NCBI GenBank assembly: GCA_017550425.1
Contig: JAFZPG010000032.1
Location: forward strand, 1 to 38,585
Direction: 5' to 3'
Source of the DNA: Lachnospiraceae bacterium
GTDB taxonomy: Bacteria > Bacillota > Clostridia > Lachnospirales > Lachnospiraceae
Length of the DNA: 38,585 nucleotides
Position 1 is the first letter of the stretch, and every line of letters begins with the position of its first letter. The notes beneath the pieces are model-generated. The model saw only the letters and a list, made by a program, of their open reading frames with translations. It did no database searches and had not been told where the DNA came from. Below are positions 1 through 7,424 of the stretch, piece after piece. The translations under genes and the position numbers were made by a program.

Positions 1-77
1 CAGACACGCCGAAGGCGCTCCTGCTCCACAAAATGATCGACGCCATGTTCGACATCACACACGGAAAGAAATCCTAA
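1..77 (+). CDS. 3' end of an unidentified protein (partial)
   Basis: An open frame entering from the left edge (frame beginning at base 3) runs 24 codons to a TAA at 75-77, encoding DTPKALLLHKMIDAMFDITH followed by GKKS. The composition is protein-like and it is followed by a GC-rich hairpin, as expected for a gene end. The piece is too short to assign a family. It would converge with the carrier gene on the minus strand. Confidence 0.35.
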   Translation, partial: DTPKALLLHKMIDAMFDITHGKKS

Positions 78-93
78 CGACATAAACATAAAC

Positions 94-128
94 CCGCCCG
101 GGACAATGCATCGCATCGTCCCGGGCGG
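94..128. terminator. Hairpin between convergent genes, likely bidirectional terminator
   Basis: A perfect 11-bp stem pairs 94-104 (CCGCCCGGGAC) with 118-128 across a 13-nt loop. It lies between the plus-strand gene tail ending at 77 and the minus-strand carrier gene ending at 141. The flanks are only weakly T-rich, so it is a plausible but not textbook Rho-independent terminator. Confidence 0.6.
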
Positions 129-140
129 TTCTCATATACA

Positions 141-1115
141 TCAGATCAATTCCATACTCTTCAGGATAAACACCCATAACGTCAGGGAAAATGATGAGAG
201 GAGCGTCGTCGCGGCGATGCTGCCGGAGGATACGACGCCTTCGTGCCCCATGTTTTTCGCCATGATGTAGCTGGTGGCCGTCGTCGGGCTGCCGAGCATG
301 ATCAGGAGGGCAACGAGTTTCGCTCCGCGAAAACCAAACCAGACAGCGATCGGGATGAAAATGCCGACCAGCACGAACAGTTTGATGAACGAAGCCAGAA
401 GGGTCGGGCGGATCCGCCGGATGGCGGCGGCGCCTTCGAATGTCGCGCCGATGGAAAGCAGCGCTAAGGGCGCGGTCAGATTTCCCAAGTTACTTAAAGT
501 TTTCTCGGCGATCGTCGGCAGGTCAAACGGCACCAGATGGTAGAGCATACCGAGGACAATGCCGTGGATGATCGGGTTCTTCGCGATGCCGATCAACGCG
601 TCAGTAAACACGCGCGAACGATCTTCGGTAGCCTCAGCGCTCCCGTCCCCGCCCACTTTCGGCGCGGTAAATGTCAGGATAACGACCGCAAACATATTAA
701 AAAGAGGCACGCTGCCGATGATCATGAGCGGCGCCATGCCGGTGTCTCCGTACATGTTGATGATGTACGTCGTTCCCAGGATGGCCGCGCTGCTACGGTA
801 GCTCGCCTGCACGAATTCTCCGATGATCGTCTTATCCTTCATAAAGATCGCCGCCAGAAGCCACAGACCCAGAATGGCCGTGACCGTCGCACCCGCGCAG
901 AAGAGCACGTACGAAACGTCGAACTCCTTCGAAAGATCGATCTTCGCAATATCCAAAAACAGCATGCAGGGAAGGGCCAGGTGGAACACCACCCAATCCG
1001 CGGTCTTGCAAAACTCTTTAGTCAAGACGCGAGCCCTTCCCAGCATATATCCGATGACCATGACCAGAAACACCGGCATGGTCGTATTTAAACTGAATAA
1101 CAGATCCGAACCCAT
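141..1115 (-). CDS. AEC (auxin efflux carrier) family transporter
   Basis: A 324-aa integral membrane protein with about ten hydrophobic segments. The N-terminus (PVFLVMVIGYMLGR) and the C-terminal block GSPTTATSYIMAKNMG are typical of the AEC/PIN-like family, whose bacterial members move organic acids, amino acids or related small anions. A hydrophilic loop near residues 155-170 separates the two five-helix halves. The start is preceded by AGGGGAG. It begins 30 bp after the P-type ATPase gene on the same strand, so it is probably the last gene of the metal-efflux operon. The substrate cannot be read from sequence; the link to metal efflux is inferred only from position. Confidence 0.85.
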   Translation of the reverse strand: MGSDLLFSLNTTMPVFLVMVIGYMLGRARVLTKEFCKTADWVVFHLALPCMLFLDIAKIDLSKEFDVSYVLFCAGATVTAILGLWLLAAIFMKDKTIIGEFVQASYRSSAAILGTTYIINMYGDTGMAPLMIIGSVPLFNMFAVVILTFTAPKVGGDGSAEATEDRSRVFTDALIGIAKNPIIHGIVLGMLYHLVPFDLPTIAEKTLSNLGNLTAPLALLSIGATFEGAAAIRRIRPTLLASFIKLFVLVGIFIPIAVWFGFRGAKLVALLIMLGSPTTATSYIMAKNMGHEGVVSSGSIAATTLLSSFSLTLWVFILKSMELI

Positions 1116-1145
1116 GACACTCCCCTGTCTCGGCGTAAACTTCCC

Positions 1146-3062
1146 TTACGCTTCGTCTTCTTTGGGCGCTTTGAGCGCGCGCATGGAATTCAGCACCGCC
1201 AGGACCATAACTCCGACATCCGCGAAGACCGCGAGCCACATGCCGGCCAGTCCCAGCGCTCCGAGCAACAGGCACAGCGCCTTAACACCCAGAGCAAATA
1301 TAACATTTTCGCGGACAATGCGCAAGGTCTTTAACGAAATCTTGCGGGCCAATGCGATTTTCATGGGATCGTCATCCATCAGAACGACATCCGCCGCCTC
1401 GATGGCTGCATCGCTTCCCATGGCTCCCATGGCGATGCCGACATAGGACAGCGCCAAGACCGGTGCATCGTTGATACCGTCACCGACGAAGCCCACCGGC
1501 GCGTCCTGATCGCCGATCAGTTCTTCGACCCGGCGCACCTTATCCTCCGGCAACAGACCGGCATAATACTCATCGATCCCCAGACGGTTCGCCACGGCGT
1601 GTGCCGCCTTTTCCGAGTCTCCGGTCAGCATGACCATACGGTCGATGCCGGCCGCCCTCAATTTCTTCAACGCCTCCGCCGACGTTTCTTTGACCGGGTC
1701 TTCGATCAGGATCGTGCCGAAAAACGCGCCGTCTTTCGCCACGTAGACCACAGTCTGCGCGCCGGCTTTCTCGGAGGAAACCTCGGTAAATCCGGTAATG
1801 TTCTGTTCCTGCATGAGGCGGGCATTGCCCACTGCCAACTGCGTTCCGTCCGCCAGGGTTCCGTGCAAGCCGAAGCCACCGCGTTCGGTGATATTCGTTT
1901 CGACCATGGAAACATCGACACCGCAGGCATTCTTGATGCACAGCGCGATGGGATGGTTGGAATCTTTCTCCGCGCAGGCCGCATAGTACAGCACCTGTTG
2001 CGGGTCGCCTTGTACCGCCTGAACCTCATGGACCGCAAACTGTCCGCGGGTCAGCGTTCCCGTCTTATCCATGACCAGCGTAGTAAGTGCCGCCAGACGT
2101 TCCAGGTAGTCGGAACCTTTTACCAGGATGCCGCAACGCGATGCGCACCCGATTCCGCCGAAGAAACCGAGGGGGATCGAGATGACCAGCGCGCAAGGAC
2201 AGCTGATAACGAGGAAGGTCAGGCCGCGGCCGATCCATTGCCCCCAAAGAACTTCCTTCCCGATCAGGAGGGAAATGACCGGCGGCAGAAATGCCAGCAC
2301 CAGCGCCGCCAGGCAGACCGCCGGCGTGTATACTTGTGCGAAGCGGGTGATGAACCGCTCCGATTTGGACTTTTTGCTTCCGGAATGCTCCACGAGCTCC
2401 AGGATCTTCGAGACCGTGGACTCGCCGAAATCCTTCGTCGTGCGGATGCGCAACGTGCCCGTAAGGTTCACGCAGCCGCTTACGATCTCATCCCCGGCGA
2501 GCACGTCACGAGGCATGCTCTCGCCGGTCAGGGCCGCGGTATTCAGCGACGATGTGCCGCTTTCGACCACGCCGTCAATGGGTACCTTCTCTCCGGGACG
2601 CACCACCACGATGCTGCCCACCGGAACTTCGCCGGGATCCACCTCCGTTACGGTCCCGTCCTCGGCCTCCAGGTTCGCGATGTCGGGGCGGATGTCCATC
2701 AGATCCGCGATGCTCTTACGGCTCTTCGCCGTCGCGAGCTGCTGGAACAGTTCACCGATCTGGTAGAACAACAGCACGGCGACCGCCTCGATGAAGTCTC
2801 CCAGAGCAAATGCTCCCACCGTCGCCACGGTCATCAGGAAGTTTTCATCCAACACCTGTCCGTGGATAATGCCGAGCACTGCCTTACGCAGCACATCGTA
2901 CCCCACGATCAGGTACGGGACCAGACACAAGGCAGCAAACAGCCATGTGTTCTCGGTCCACGCGGAGATGCTCTCCGGCCCGTGTTCGCAGACCATCAGG
3001 ATCGCGAACAGGATGCCCGCGAGGATGATCCTATATAACAGTTTCTTCTGCTTACGTTTCAT
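1146..3062 (-). CDS. Heavy-metal P1B-type ATPase (Zn/Cd/Pb efflux type)
   Basis: A 638-aa metal-exporting ATPase. It shows the TM6 metal-site motif CPC (C288-P-C290 in SCPCALV), the phosphorylation loop DKTGT with D332, the P1B histidine-proline pair (SNHPIA), the hinge GDGINDAP, and a last-helix motif ADVGVMVLAVLNSMR. The CPC plus conserved Asp pattern matches the ZntA/CadA (Zn2+, Cd2+, Pb2+) subgroup. Unlike classical CadA, no metal-binding domain precedes the first helix; the protein starts almost directly with a hydrophobic segment, and an HMA domain is encoded separately 22 bp upstream. The start has an AGGGG site. Transcription is from the promoter at 3369-3397. The exact metal is inferred from subgroup motifs. 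Confidence 0.93.
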   Translation of the reverse strand: MKRKQKKLLYRIILAGILFAILMVCEHGPESISAWTENTWLFAALCLVPYLIVGYDVLRKAVLGIIHGQVLDENFLMTVATVGAFALGDFIEAVAVLLFYQIGELFQQLATAKSRKSIADLMDIRPDIANLEAEDGTVTEVDPGEVPVGSIVVVRPGEKVPIDGVVESGTSSLNTAALTGESMPRDVLAGDEIVSGCVNLTGTLRIRTTKDFGESTVSKILELVEHSGSKKSKSERFITRFAQVYTPAVCLAALVLAFLPPVISLLIGKEVLWGQWIGRGLTFLVISCPCALVISIPLGFFGGIGCASRCGILVKGSDYLERLAALTTLVMDKTGTLTRGQFAVHEVQAVQGDPQQVLYYAACAEKDSNHPIALCIKNACGVDVSMVETNITERGGFGLHGTLADGTQLAVGNARLMQEQNITGFTEVSSEKAGAQTVVYVAKDGAFFGTILIEDPVKETSAEALKKLRAAGIDRMVMLTGDSEKAAHAVANRLGIDEYYAGLLPEDKVRRVEELIGDQDAPVGFVGDGINDAPVLALSYVGIAMGAMGSDAAIEAADVVLMDDDPMKIALARKISLKTLRIVRENVIFALGVKALCLLLGALGLAGMWLAVFADVGVMVLAVLNSMRALKAPKEDEA

Positions 3063-3084
3063 AGGTAACCCCTGTCCGAAATAC

Positions 3085-3303
3085 TCAGAATTCGATCTCG
3101 CAGTCCGGCTCTACCTTACGGCAAGCCTTCAAAACCTTCGGCATAACTTTCTCCGGCTGTGCGCTCTCATCAAACTCAACATGCATCTTCTGGGTAACAA
3201 ACGATACCGAAGCGTCCAGGATGCCCTCGACCTTCTTTGCCGCCTGCTCCATCTTCAATGCACATGCTGCGCAATCCACTTCGATCTTATAAATCTTCTT
3301 CAT
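3085..3303 (-). CDS. Stand-alone HMA-domain metal-binding protein
   Basis: A 72-aa protein that is essentially a single heavy-metal-associated ferredoxin-like domain. The metal loop reads VDCAACALKME, giving the CxxC pair at residues 10 and 13; a further Cys lies near the C-terminus (PDCEIEF). It resembles CopZ-type chaperones and the N-terminal domain of metal ATPases. Being first gene in the operon, 22 bp before an ATPase lacking this domain, it probably delivers metal to that pump or senses metal for it. GGAGGG precedes the ATG by about 8 nt. Confidence 0.88.
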   Translation of the reverse strand: MKKIYKIEVDCAACALKMEQAAKKVEGILDASVSFVTQKMHVEFDESAQPEKVMPKVLKACRKVEPDCEIEF

Positions 3304-3342
3304 ATCTTAAGCCCTCCAAAATCAGGTCGATCATGTTATAAC

Positions 3343-3362
3343 AGTTAAACGTTTGTTTAACT
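3343..3362 (-). promoter_or_regulatory. Perfect dyad at the start of the metal-efflux operon (putative operator)
   Basis: The sequence contains 8-bp inverted arms AGTTAAAC and GTTTAACT (3343-3350 and 3355-3362) separated by GTTT. The dyad begins immediately downstream of the -10 box and covers the predicted +1, the usual place for a repressor site. ArsR/CadC-type or TetR-type regulators bind dyads of this size. No regulator gene is visible in the window, so the cognate protein is unknown. Confidence 0.6.
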
Positions 3363-3368
3363 ATCGAT

Positions 3369-3397
3369 AGTATAACACGGCCAAATCCCCCTGTCAA
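3369..3397 (-). promoter_or_regulatory. Sigma-A promoter of the HMA/P-type ATPase/AEC operon
   Basis: Read on the minus strand, a consensus -35 TTGACA (3392-3397) is followed after exactly 17 nt by TATACT (3369-3374). The predicted start falls near 3362, at the edge of the dyad. Near-consensus spacing and boxes suggest a strong promoter that needs a repressor. Confidence 0.8.
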
Positions 3398-3418
3398 TAC
3401 ATTTTCCGAAAAAAAAAT

Positions 3419-3445
3419 AACGGGCAGGTGTATCTCCTGCCCGTT
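3419..3445 (-). terminator. Rho-independent terminator of the amino acid ABC operon
   Basis: A 10-bp perfect stem AACGGGCAGG / CCTGCCCGTT (3419-3428 with 3436-3445) with a 7-nt loop is followed on the minus strand by an A and eight T residues. It lies 20 bp after the end of the ATPase gene at 3465, closing the importer operon and insulating it from the metal operon promoter. Confidence 0.9.
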
Positions 3446-3464
3446 TTCAGATCTTGTAAAGATC

Positions 3465-4193
3465 TTATGATATTACTTTTGAAAGGAAATCCTTAAGTCG
3501 CTGGTTTTGCGGGTTCATGAAAAACTGATCCGGAGTATTCTGCTCCAAGATGCAGCCGTCCGCCATGAAGAGGACGCGGGAAGCGACTTCGCGCGCAAAG
3601 CCCATCTCGTGCGTGACCACCACCATGGTCATTCCGTCTTCGGCCAGCTGCTTCATCAGTTCCAGAACCTCGCCCACCATCTCGGGATCCAGCGCGGAGG
3701 TCGGTTCATCAAAGAGCATGACCTCCGGGTTCATGGCCAGCGAGCGCGCGCTGGCGACACGCTGCTTCTGCCCGCCCGAGAGCTGCTTCGGATAGACATC
3801 GGCCTTATCCGGCAGTCCGACTCGCTCCAGTAGTTCTTCGGCCCTTTTGTTTGCTTCTTCCTTCGTCATAAGCCCCAGCATGACCGGAGCCAGCGTTATG
3901 TTTTTCTTCACCGTAAGGTGCGGAAACAGATTGAAGTGCTGGAATACCATGCCCATCCTCTGCCGTACCGTATTGATCTCCTTACTGTTCAAATGCGTGA
4001 TATCCTTGCCGTCAAACAGGATGGTCCCCGCGGTGGGTGTTTCCATCAGGTTCAGACAGCGGATGAAGGTCGATTTGCCGGAGCCGGAGGGCCCGATCAC
4101 AACGATCTTCTCACCTTTTTCAATATGTGCATCGATGCCTTTCAGCACTTCCGTATCCTCGAAAGTCTTTCTCAGGCCTTTAACGTCGATCAT
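3465..4193 (-). CDS. Polar amino acid ABC transporter ATP-binding protein (GlnQ/HisP type)
   Basis: A 242-aa cytoplasmic ATPase with Walker A GPSGSGKS (near residue 36), Q-loop, signature [10 protein letters not shown], Walker [14 protein letters not shown] and H-loop [10 protein letters not shown]. The EMGFAREVA stretch is characteristic of the polar amino acid uptake family. The gene overlaps the permease gene by 14 bp, and its AGGAGG site lies inside the permease coding end, implying translational coupling. With the permease and the lipoprotein upstream it forms a complete binding-protein-dependent importer. The transported amino acid cannot be told from the ATPase. Confidence 0.93.
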   Translation of the reverse strand: MIDVKGLRKTFEDTEVLKGIDAHIEKGEKIVVIGPSGSGKSTFIRCLNLMETPTAGTILFDGKDITHLNSKEINTVRQRMGMVFQHFNLFPHLTVKKNITLAPVMLGLMTKEEANKRAEELLERVGLPDKADVYPKQLSGGQKQRVASARSLAMNPEVMLFDEPTSALDPEMVGEVLELMKQLAEDGMTMVVVTHEMGFAREVASRVLFMADGCILEQNTPDQFFMNPQNQRLKDFLSKVIS

Positions 4194-4869
4194 TTGCCGC
4201 CAGCCTCCTTTCGAGTTTTCCTGTCAGATGAGTCAGGAACATAACGATCACCAGATAAATGAGAGCTACCGAGATCAGCGGAAGGAACGGCGAGAACGTC
4301 TGGGAACGAATGATATCTCCACCCTTCGTAAGGTCTGCGATGGCAATGTATCCGGCAACGGAAGTCTCCTTCAAAAGAACGATGGCTTCGTTTGCCAATG
4401 CGGGCAGTACGGTCTTCAGCGCCTGCGGCATGATGATATGCTGCATGGTCTGGCGGTAGTTCAGGCCCAGGCTGCGGCCGGCCTCGAACTGGCCGTTATC
4501 GATGGACATGATGCCTCCGCGGACGATCTCGGCGACATAGGCGCCGGAGTTGATCCCGAAGGCCAGGATCGCCACCAGGACTTTCGAGATGTCCACACTG
4601 CCGAAGATGACGAAATACGTGATCAAAAGCTGCACCACCACCGGCGTGCCGCGGATCACCGTCAGGTAGACATGGCAGATGAAATTGGCGATCTTCAGTT
4701 TCCCGGTCTTCAGGTAGGTGGACCGGATGATAGCCACCAAAAAACCGAGAGCCAGTCCGATCAGCACGGCAAAGATCGTGATCAGGAGCGTGGTCATAAG
4801 GCCGTCAAACAGATATTTCCAACGGTCCTCATCGATGAAGTTTTGTCTGATGCTTTCCATTAAGTCCAC
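4180..4869 (-). CDS. Polar amino acid ABC transporter permease (HisM/GlnP type)
   Basis: A 229-aa membrane protein with about five hydrophobic helices. The EAA loop reads [15 protein letters not shown] followed by IIMPQAL, the site that docks the ATPase. Only one permease gene is present, so a homodimer is expected. I choose the GTG start (encoding MDLMESI) because GGAGG sits about 9 nt before it; the next ATG is too far from that site. It lies 24 bp after the binding-protein gene and overlaps the ATPase gene. Confidence 0.92.
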   Translation of the reverse strand: MDLMESIRQNFIDEDRWKYLFDGLMTTLLITIFAVLIGLALGFLVAIIRSTYLKTGKLKIANFICHVYLTVIRGTPVVVQLLITYFVIFGSVDISKVLVAILAFGINSGAYVAEIVRGGIMSIDNGQFEAGRSLGLNYRQTMQHIIMPQALKTVLPALANEAIVLLKETSVAGYIAIADLTKGGDIIRSQTFSPFLPLISVALIYLVIVMFLTHLTGKLERRLAANDRR

Positions 4870-4893
4870 GAAGCATTTCCTCCGGAAAATGAT

Positions 4894-5685
4894 TTATTTT
4901 CTGACCATAACGACGAGATGTGTCACTGTGTAAGAATCAGAGAAACGTACGTTCTTCTGTCTGTCTTCGGTTACCGACATGCCGGCTACGCCTACATCGG
5001 CCTTTCCGGACTGAACGGCAGCGATGATGGAATCAAACGCCATATCCTCGATCTTCAGTTCGTATCCGAGCTTATCGCATACGGCATTCATCATATCTAC
5101 ATCAAATCCGACGATCCTTCCGCTCTCCATATACTCATAGGGCGGGAATTCGGAGTTGGTAGCCATGACCAGGGTTCCCTTGTTTCTGCTGACACTTTCA
5201 TCCTTGGTGTAAGGCTTCGCGTCTGCGTTTTCGCCCTTATCTCCGTCGTAATAATCCTTGATCTTCTTCAGGGTGCCGTCTGCCTTAAGTTCGGACAGGG
5301 CTTTGTTGATCTCCTCCTGAAGTTTGGTGTTGTCGAGCTGCATGGCGATGGCATACTCTTCATCCGCAAAGCCCTCGCTCAACAGTTCTACGTCTTTATT
5401 CTTGCTGACGAATACATTCGCCGTATCGCTGTCAACGATGACTGCGTCGATCTTGCCCTGCTTCAAGGCCTGTACGGCGTCTGCATATTTGTTGTATTTT
5501 TCTACGGTCGCGCCCTCGATATCGCCGGCCAATGTATCACCGGTCGTACCGATCTGAACACCGATCTTTTTGCCGTTCAGATCATCGATGGAATGTACGG
5601 TGTTCTCCTTTTTGGAACCTCCGCACGCGGTCAATGCAACGGCGCAAAGCACGGTAATAAGCAACATTAAAGTGATCTTCTTCAT
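4894..5685 (-). CDS. Amino acid ABC transporter substrate-binding lipoprotein with circularly permuted lobes
   Basis: A 263-aa lipoprotein (lipobox LTAC, Cys21). It belongs to the SBP_bac_3 family, but the order of family motifs is reversed. Residues 31-148 contain what is normally the second half: DDLNGKKIGVQIGTTGD, ALKQGKIDAVIVDSDTA, then INKALSELKADGTLKKI. Residues 170-263 contain what is normally the first half: GTLVMATNSEFPPYEY, GRIVGFDVDMMNAV, FDSIIAAVQSGKADV and AGMSVTEDR. A charged linker (about 149-169) joins the usual C- and N-termini, and the new termini fall at the inter-lobe crossover. All family motifs are present once, so this is a permutation and not truncation. It presumably binds an amino acid outside the membrane for the adjacent permease. 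Confidence 0.9.
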   Translation of the reverse strand: MKKITLMLLITVLCAVALTACGGSKKENTVHSIDDLNGKKIGVQIGTTGDTLAGDIEGATVEKYNKYADAVQALKQGKIDAVIVDSDTANVFVSKNKDVELLSEGFADEEYAIAMQLDNTKLQEEINKALSELKADGTLKKIKDYYDGDKGENADAKPYTKDESVSRNKGTLVMATNSEFPPYEYMESGRIVGFDVDMMNAVCDKLGYELKIEDMAFDSIIAAVQSGKADVGVAGMSVTEDRQKNVRFSDSYTVTHLVVMVRK

Positions 5686-5711
5686 AATTGGGATCCTCCT
5701 TTTCTAACCTG

Positions 5712-5731
5712 TATATGGACTGATCCATATA
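5712..5731 (-). promoter_or_regulatory. 20-bp dyad near the start of the amino acid ABC operon (putative operator)
   Basis: TATATGGACTGATCCATATA is an inverted repeat with 8-bp arms (5712-5719 and 5724-5731) and a 4-nt centre. It lies just downstream of the -10 box and upstream of the AAGGAGG site of the binding-protein gene. Its position suggests repressor binding; the regulator is not in the window. Confidence 0.5.
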
Positions 5732-5735
5732 TCTA

Positions 5736-5766
5736 ATTATATAGTGGATTTGACGGGAAATGTCAA
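5736..5766 (-). promoter_or_regulatory. Sigma-A promoter of the amino acid ABC operon
   Basis: On the minus strand a perfect -35 TTGACA (5761-5766) is followed by overlapping -10 candidates: TATATA (5738-5743) at 17-nt spacing and TATAAT (5736-5741) at 19-nt spacing. The binding-protein start codon lies about 50 nt downstream. Confidence 0.75.
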
Positions 5767-5802
5767 TATATCCGCCTGTGTTTTTTCTCCTGCGAAAGAA
5801 AC

Positions 5803-5829
5803 GGGGACTGCCGTCGTGCGGCAGTCCCC
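5803..5829 (-). terminator. Terminator of the triple-adaptor ABC operon
   Basis: An 11-bp perfect stem GGGGACTGCCG / CGGCAGTCCCC (5803-5813 with 5819-5829) with a 5-nt loop lies 24 bp after the last gene of the operon. On the minus strand it is followed by GTTTCTTT, a moderate T tract. Confidence 0.8.
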
Positions 5830-5852
5830 TTATATGCCTCGCGGGCGTATCT

Positions 5853-6731
5853 TTATGATTTCTTCTTCGGATTCTCGATCACGATCTGTCCGTCCCGAAG
5901 CTGGATGCGGACTTTGTTATCCGTCAGTTGCATCTCATCCAGCAACTCTCTCGGGATCTGCACGCGGCCGGCGCGGTCCAGGACAGAAAACTCCTCCTGC
6001 TCCCAGTCGGCGATCGCTGCATTTTCCTCGGCGTTTACGTCGCGGATGATACGCTCACTGCTCGTCTTACCATCGCGGATCGAAACGACGCGGTGTACGG
6101 ATTTGGACAATGTAACATCGTGTGTAACGATGACGATCGTAAGCCCCATATCACGATTGAGTTTCTTAAACATGTCCAGGATGTAGTCTGCCGTTGCACG
6201 ATCGACCGAACCGGTCGGCTCATCGGCCAGCAGCAGTTTCGGCTGGTTCGCCAGGGCGATCGCGATCGCGACACGCTGCTGCTCACCACCGGACAGTTGC
6301 GTCAACCGGCTGTTTTTGCGGTGACTCATTCCGACCATCTCCAGCAACTCCAGCGCACGCTCACGCTTCTTATGTGCACCCGCGAACGTCATGGGCATCA
6401 TGACATTTTCCACGGCCGACAGATATGGCAAGAGGTTTCTGGCATTGTTCTGCCAAACGAAACCGACCGTGTTCTTCTTATAATCCACGAGCTCTCGGTC
6501 CGTCATCGTAAACAAGTTCTTACCATCTACGAACAGTTTTCCTGCGCTCGGGCGATCCAATCCGCCAATCATATTGAGGAAGGTAGACTTACCGCTACCG
6601 CTGTTACCGATGATGGCCATCAGTTCGCCGGTCTCCACCGTGAGTTCCAAACCCTGCAGCGCCAGGACTTCGATGTCCTGTGTTTTATAGATCTTAACGA
6701 GGTTATCCGCGATGATCATAGGCTCAGCCAT
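5853..6731 (-). CDS. MacB/LolD-type ABC ATPase with C-terminal SpoVT/AbrB-like domain
   Basis: A 292-aa ATPase. Residues 1-225 form a standard FtsX-partner ATPase: Walker [10 protein letters not shown], signature [12 protein letters not shown], Walker [14 protein letters not shown]-loop VIVTHD. After a short acidic linker, residues about 250-287 read [20 protein letters not shown] and then [14 protein letters not shown], which fits the swapped-hairpin SpoVT/AbrB fold normally seen in DNA-binding regulators and MazE-type antitoxins. The gene overlaps the second ATPase gene by 8 bp and is last in the operon. The tail could mediate dimerisation, regulate the ATPase or bind DNA; only the fold resemblance is seen. 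I recall similar tails on some actinobacterial ABC ATPases but could not check. Confidence 0.88.
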   Translation of the reverse strand: MAEPMIIADNLVKIYKTQDIEVLALQGLELTVETGELMAIIGNSGSGKSTFLNMIGGLDRPSAGKLFVDGKNLFTMTDRELVDYKKNTVGFVWQNNARNLLPYLSAVENVMMPMTFAGAHKKRERALELLEMVGMSHRKNSRLTQLSGGEQQRVAIAIALANQPKLLLADEPTGSVDRATADYILDMFKKLNRDMGLTIVIVTHDVTLSKSVHRVVSIRDGKTSSERIIRDVNAEENAAIADWEQEEFSVLDRAGRVQIPRELLDEMQLTDNKVRIQLRDGQIVIENPKKKS

Positions 6732-7413
6732 TCTTAACCACCTCCCCGTCTTCCATTACATAGGTCTTATCCGCAGCATCCATCAAACTGATATCATGGG
6801 TCGTCATGACGATCGTGATATCTTCTTCTTCGACCAGATTCTTAAAGATCTTCATGACATGACGAGCGGTACCGCTGTCGAGTTCTGCCGTCGGCTCATC
6901 CGCAAAGATCAGTTTGGGGCGATGTGCCACGGCGCGCGCGATCGCAACACGCTGCTGCTCACCGCCGGACAGTTCCTGCGGCATGTGGTGCATACGCGCA
7001 CCCAGGCCGACCAGACGAAGCGCCTTCTCGACCCGTTCCTTGCGGTCGCCTTCATAACCCGCCAAACGCAATGAAAACTCAACGTTCTCGTAAGCCGTCA
7101 TGATCGGGATCAGAGAAACCGACTGGAATATGATGCCGATCTCTTTACGGCGCAGCGCCTCGCGCGCGCCCTCACTCAGTTTTGTGATATCCTGGTCTTT
7201 AAACAGGACCCGTCCCTCCGTCGGATAGTCGAGGGCGCTCAGAATATTGATGAGCGTCGTCTTACCCGAACCGGAACGGCCGCGGAGCAGTGTAATGCTC
7301 TTCTTCGGGATCTCGACCGAGATCCCCTTTAATACCTGGATCTTACCGCCGCCGGCGAGCGGGAAGGACCGGGTAATATTGTCAGCACGCATAATGATCT
7401 CTCTAAATGCCAT
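6724..7413 (-). CDS. MacB/LolD-type ABC ATPase
   Basis: A 229-aa ATPase without extra domains: Walker [10 protein letters not shown], signature [14 protein letters not shown], Walker [16 protein letters not shown]-loop VMTTHDIS. It lies 11 bp after the large permease gene and overlaps the second ATPase gene. Two distinct ATPases next to one permease suggest a heterodimeric motor, each partner serving one half of the permease or pseudo-dimer. AGGAGG precedes the ATG. Confidence 0.92.
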   Translation of the reverse strand: MAFREIIMRADNITRSFPLAGGGKIQVLKGISVEIPKKSITLLRGRSGSGKTTLINILSALDYPTEGRVLFKDQDITKLSEGAREALRRKEIGIIFQSVSLIPIMTAYENVEFSLRLAGYEGDRKERVEKALRLVGLGARMHHMPQELSGGEQQRVAIARAVAHRPKLIFADEPTAELDSGTARHVMKIFKNLVEEEDITIVMTTHDISLMDAADKTYVMEDGEVVKNG

Positions 7414-7424
7414 ACCTTACCTCC

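Noticed and set aside
1599-3038. A 479-codon plus-strand frame opposite the P-type ATPase gene
   Set aside because: It is the complement of a gene with full P-type motifs; the translation is Arg/His/Gln-rich, has no domain and no ribosome site.
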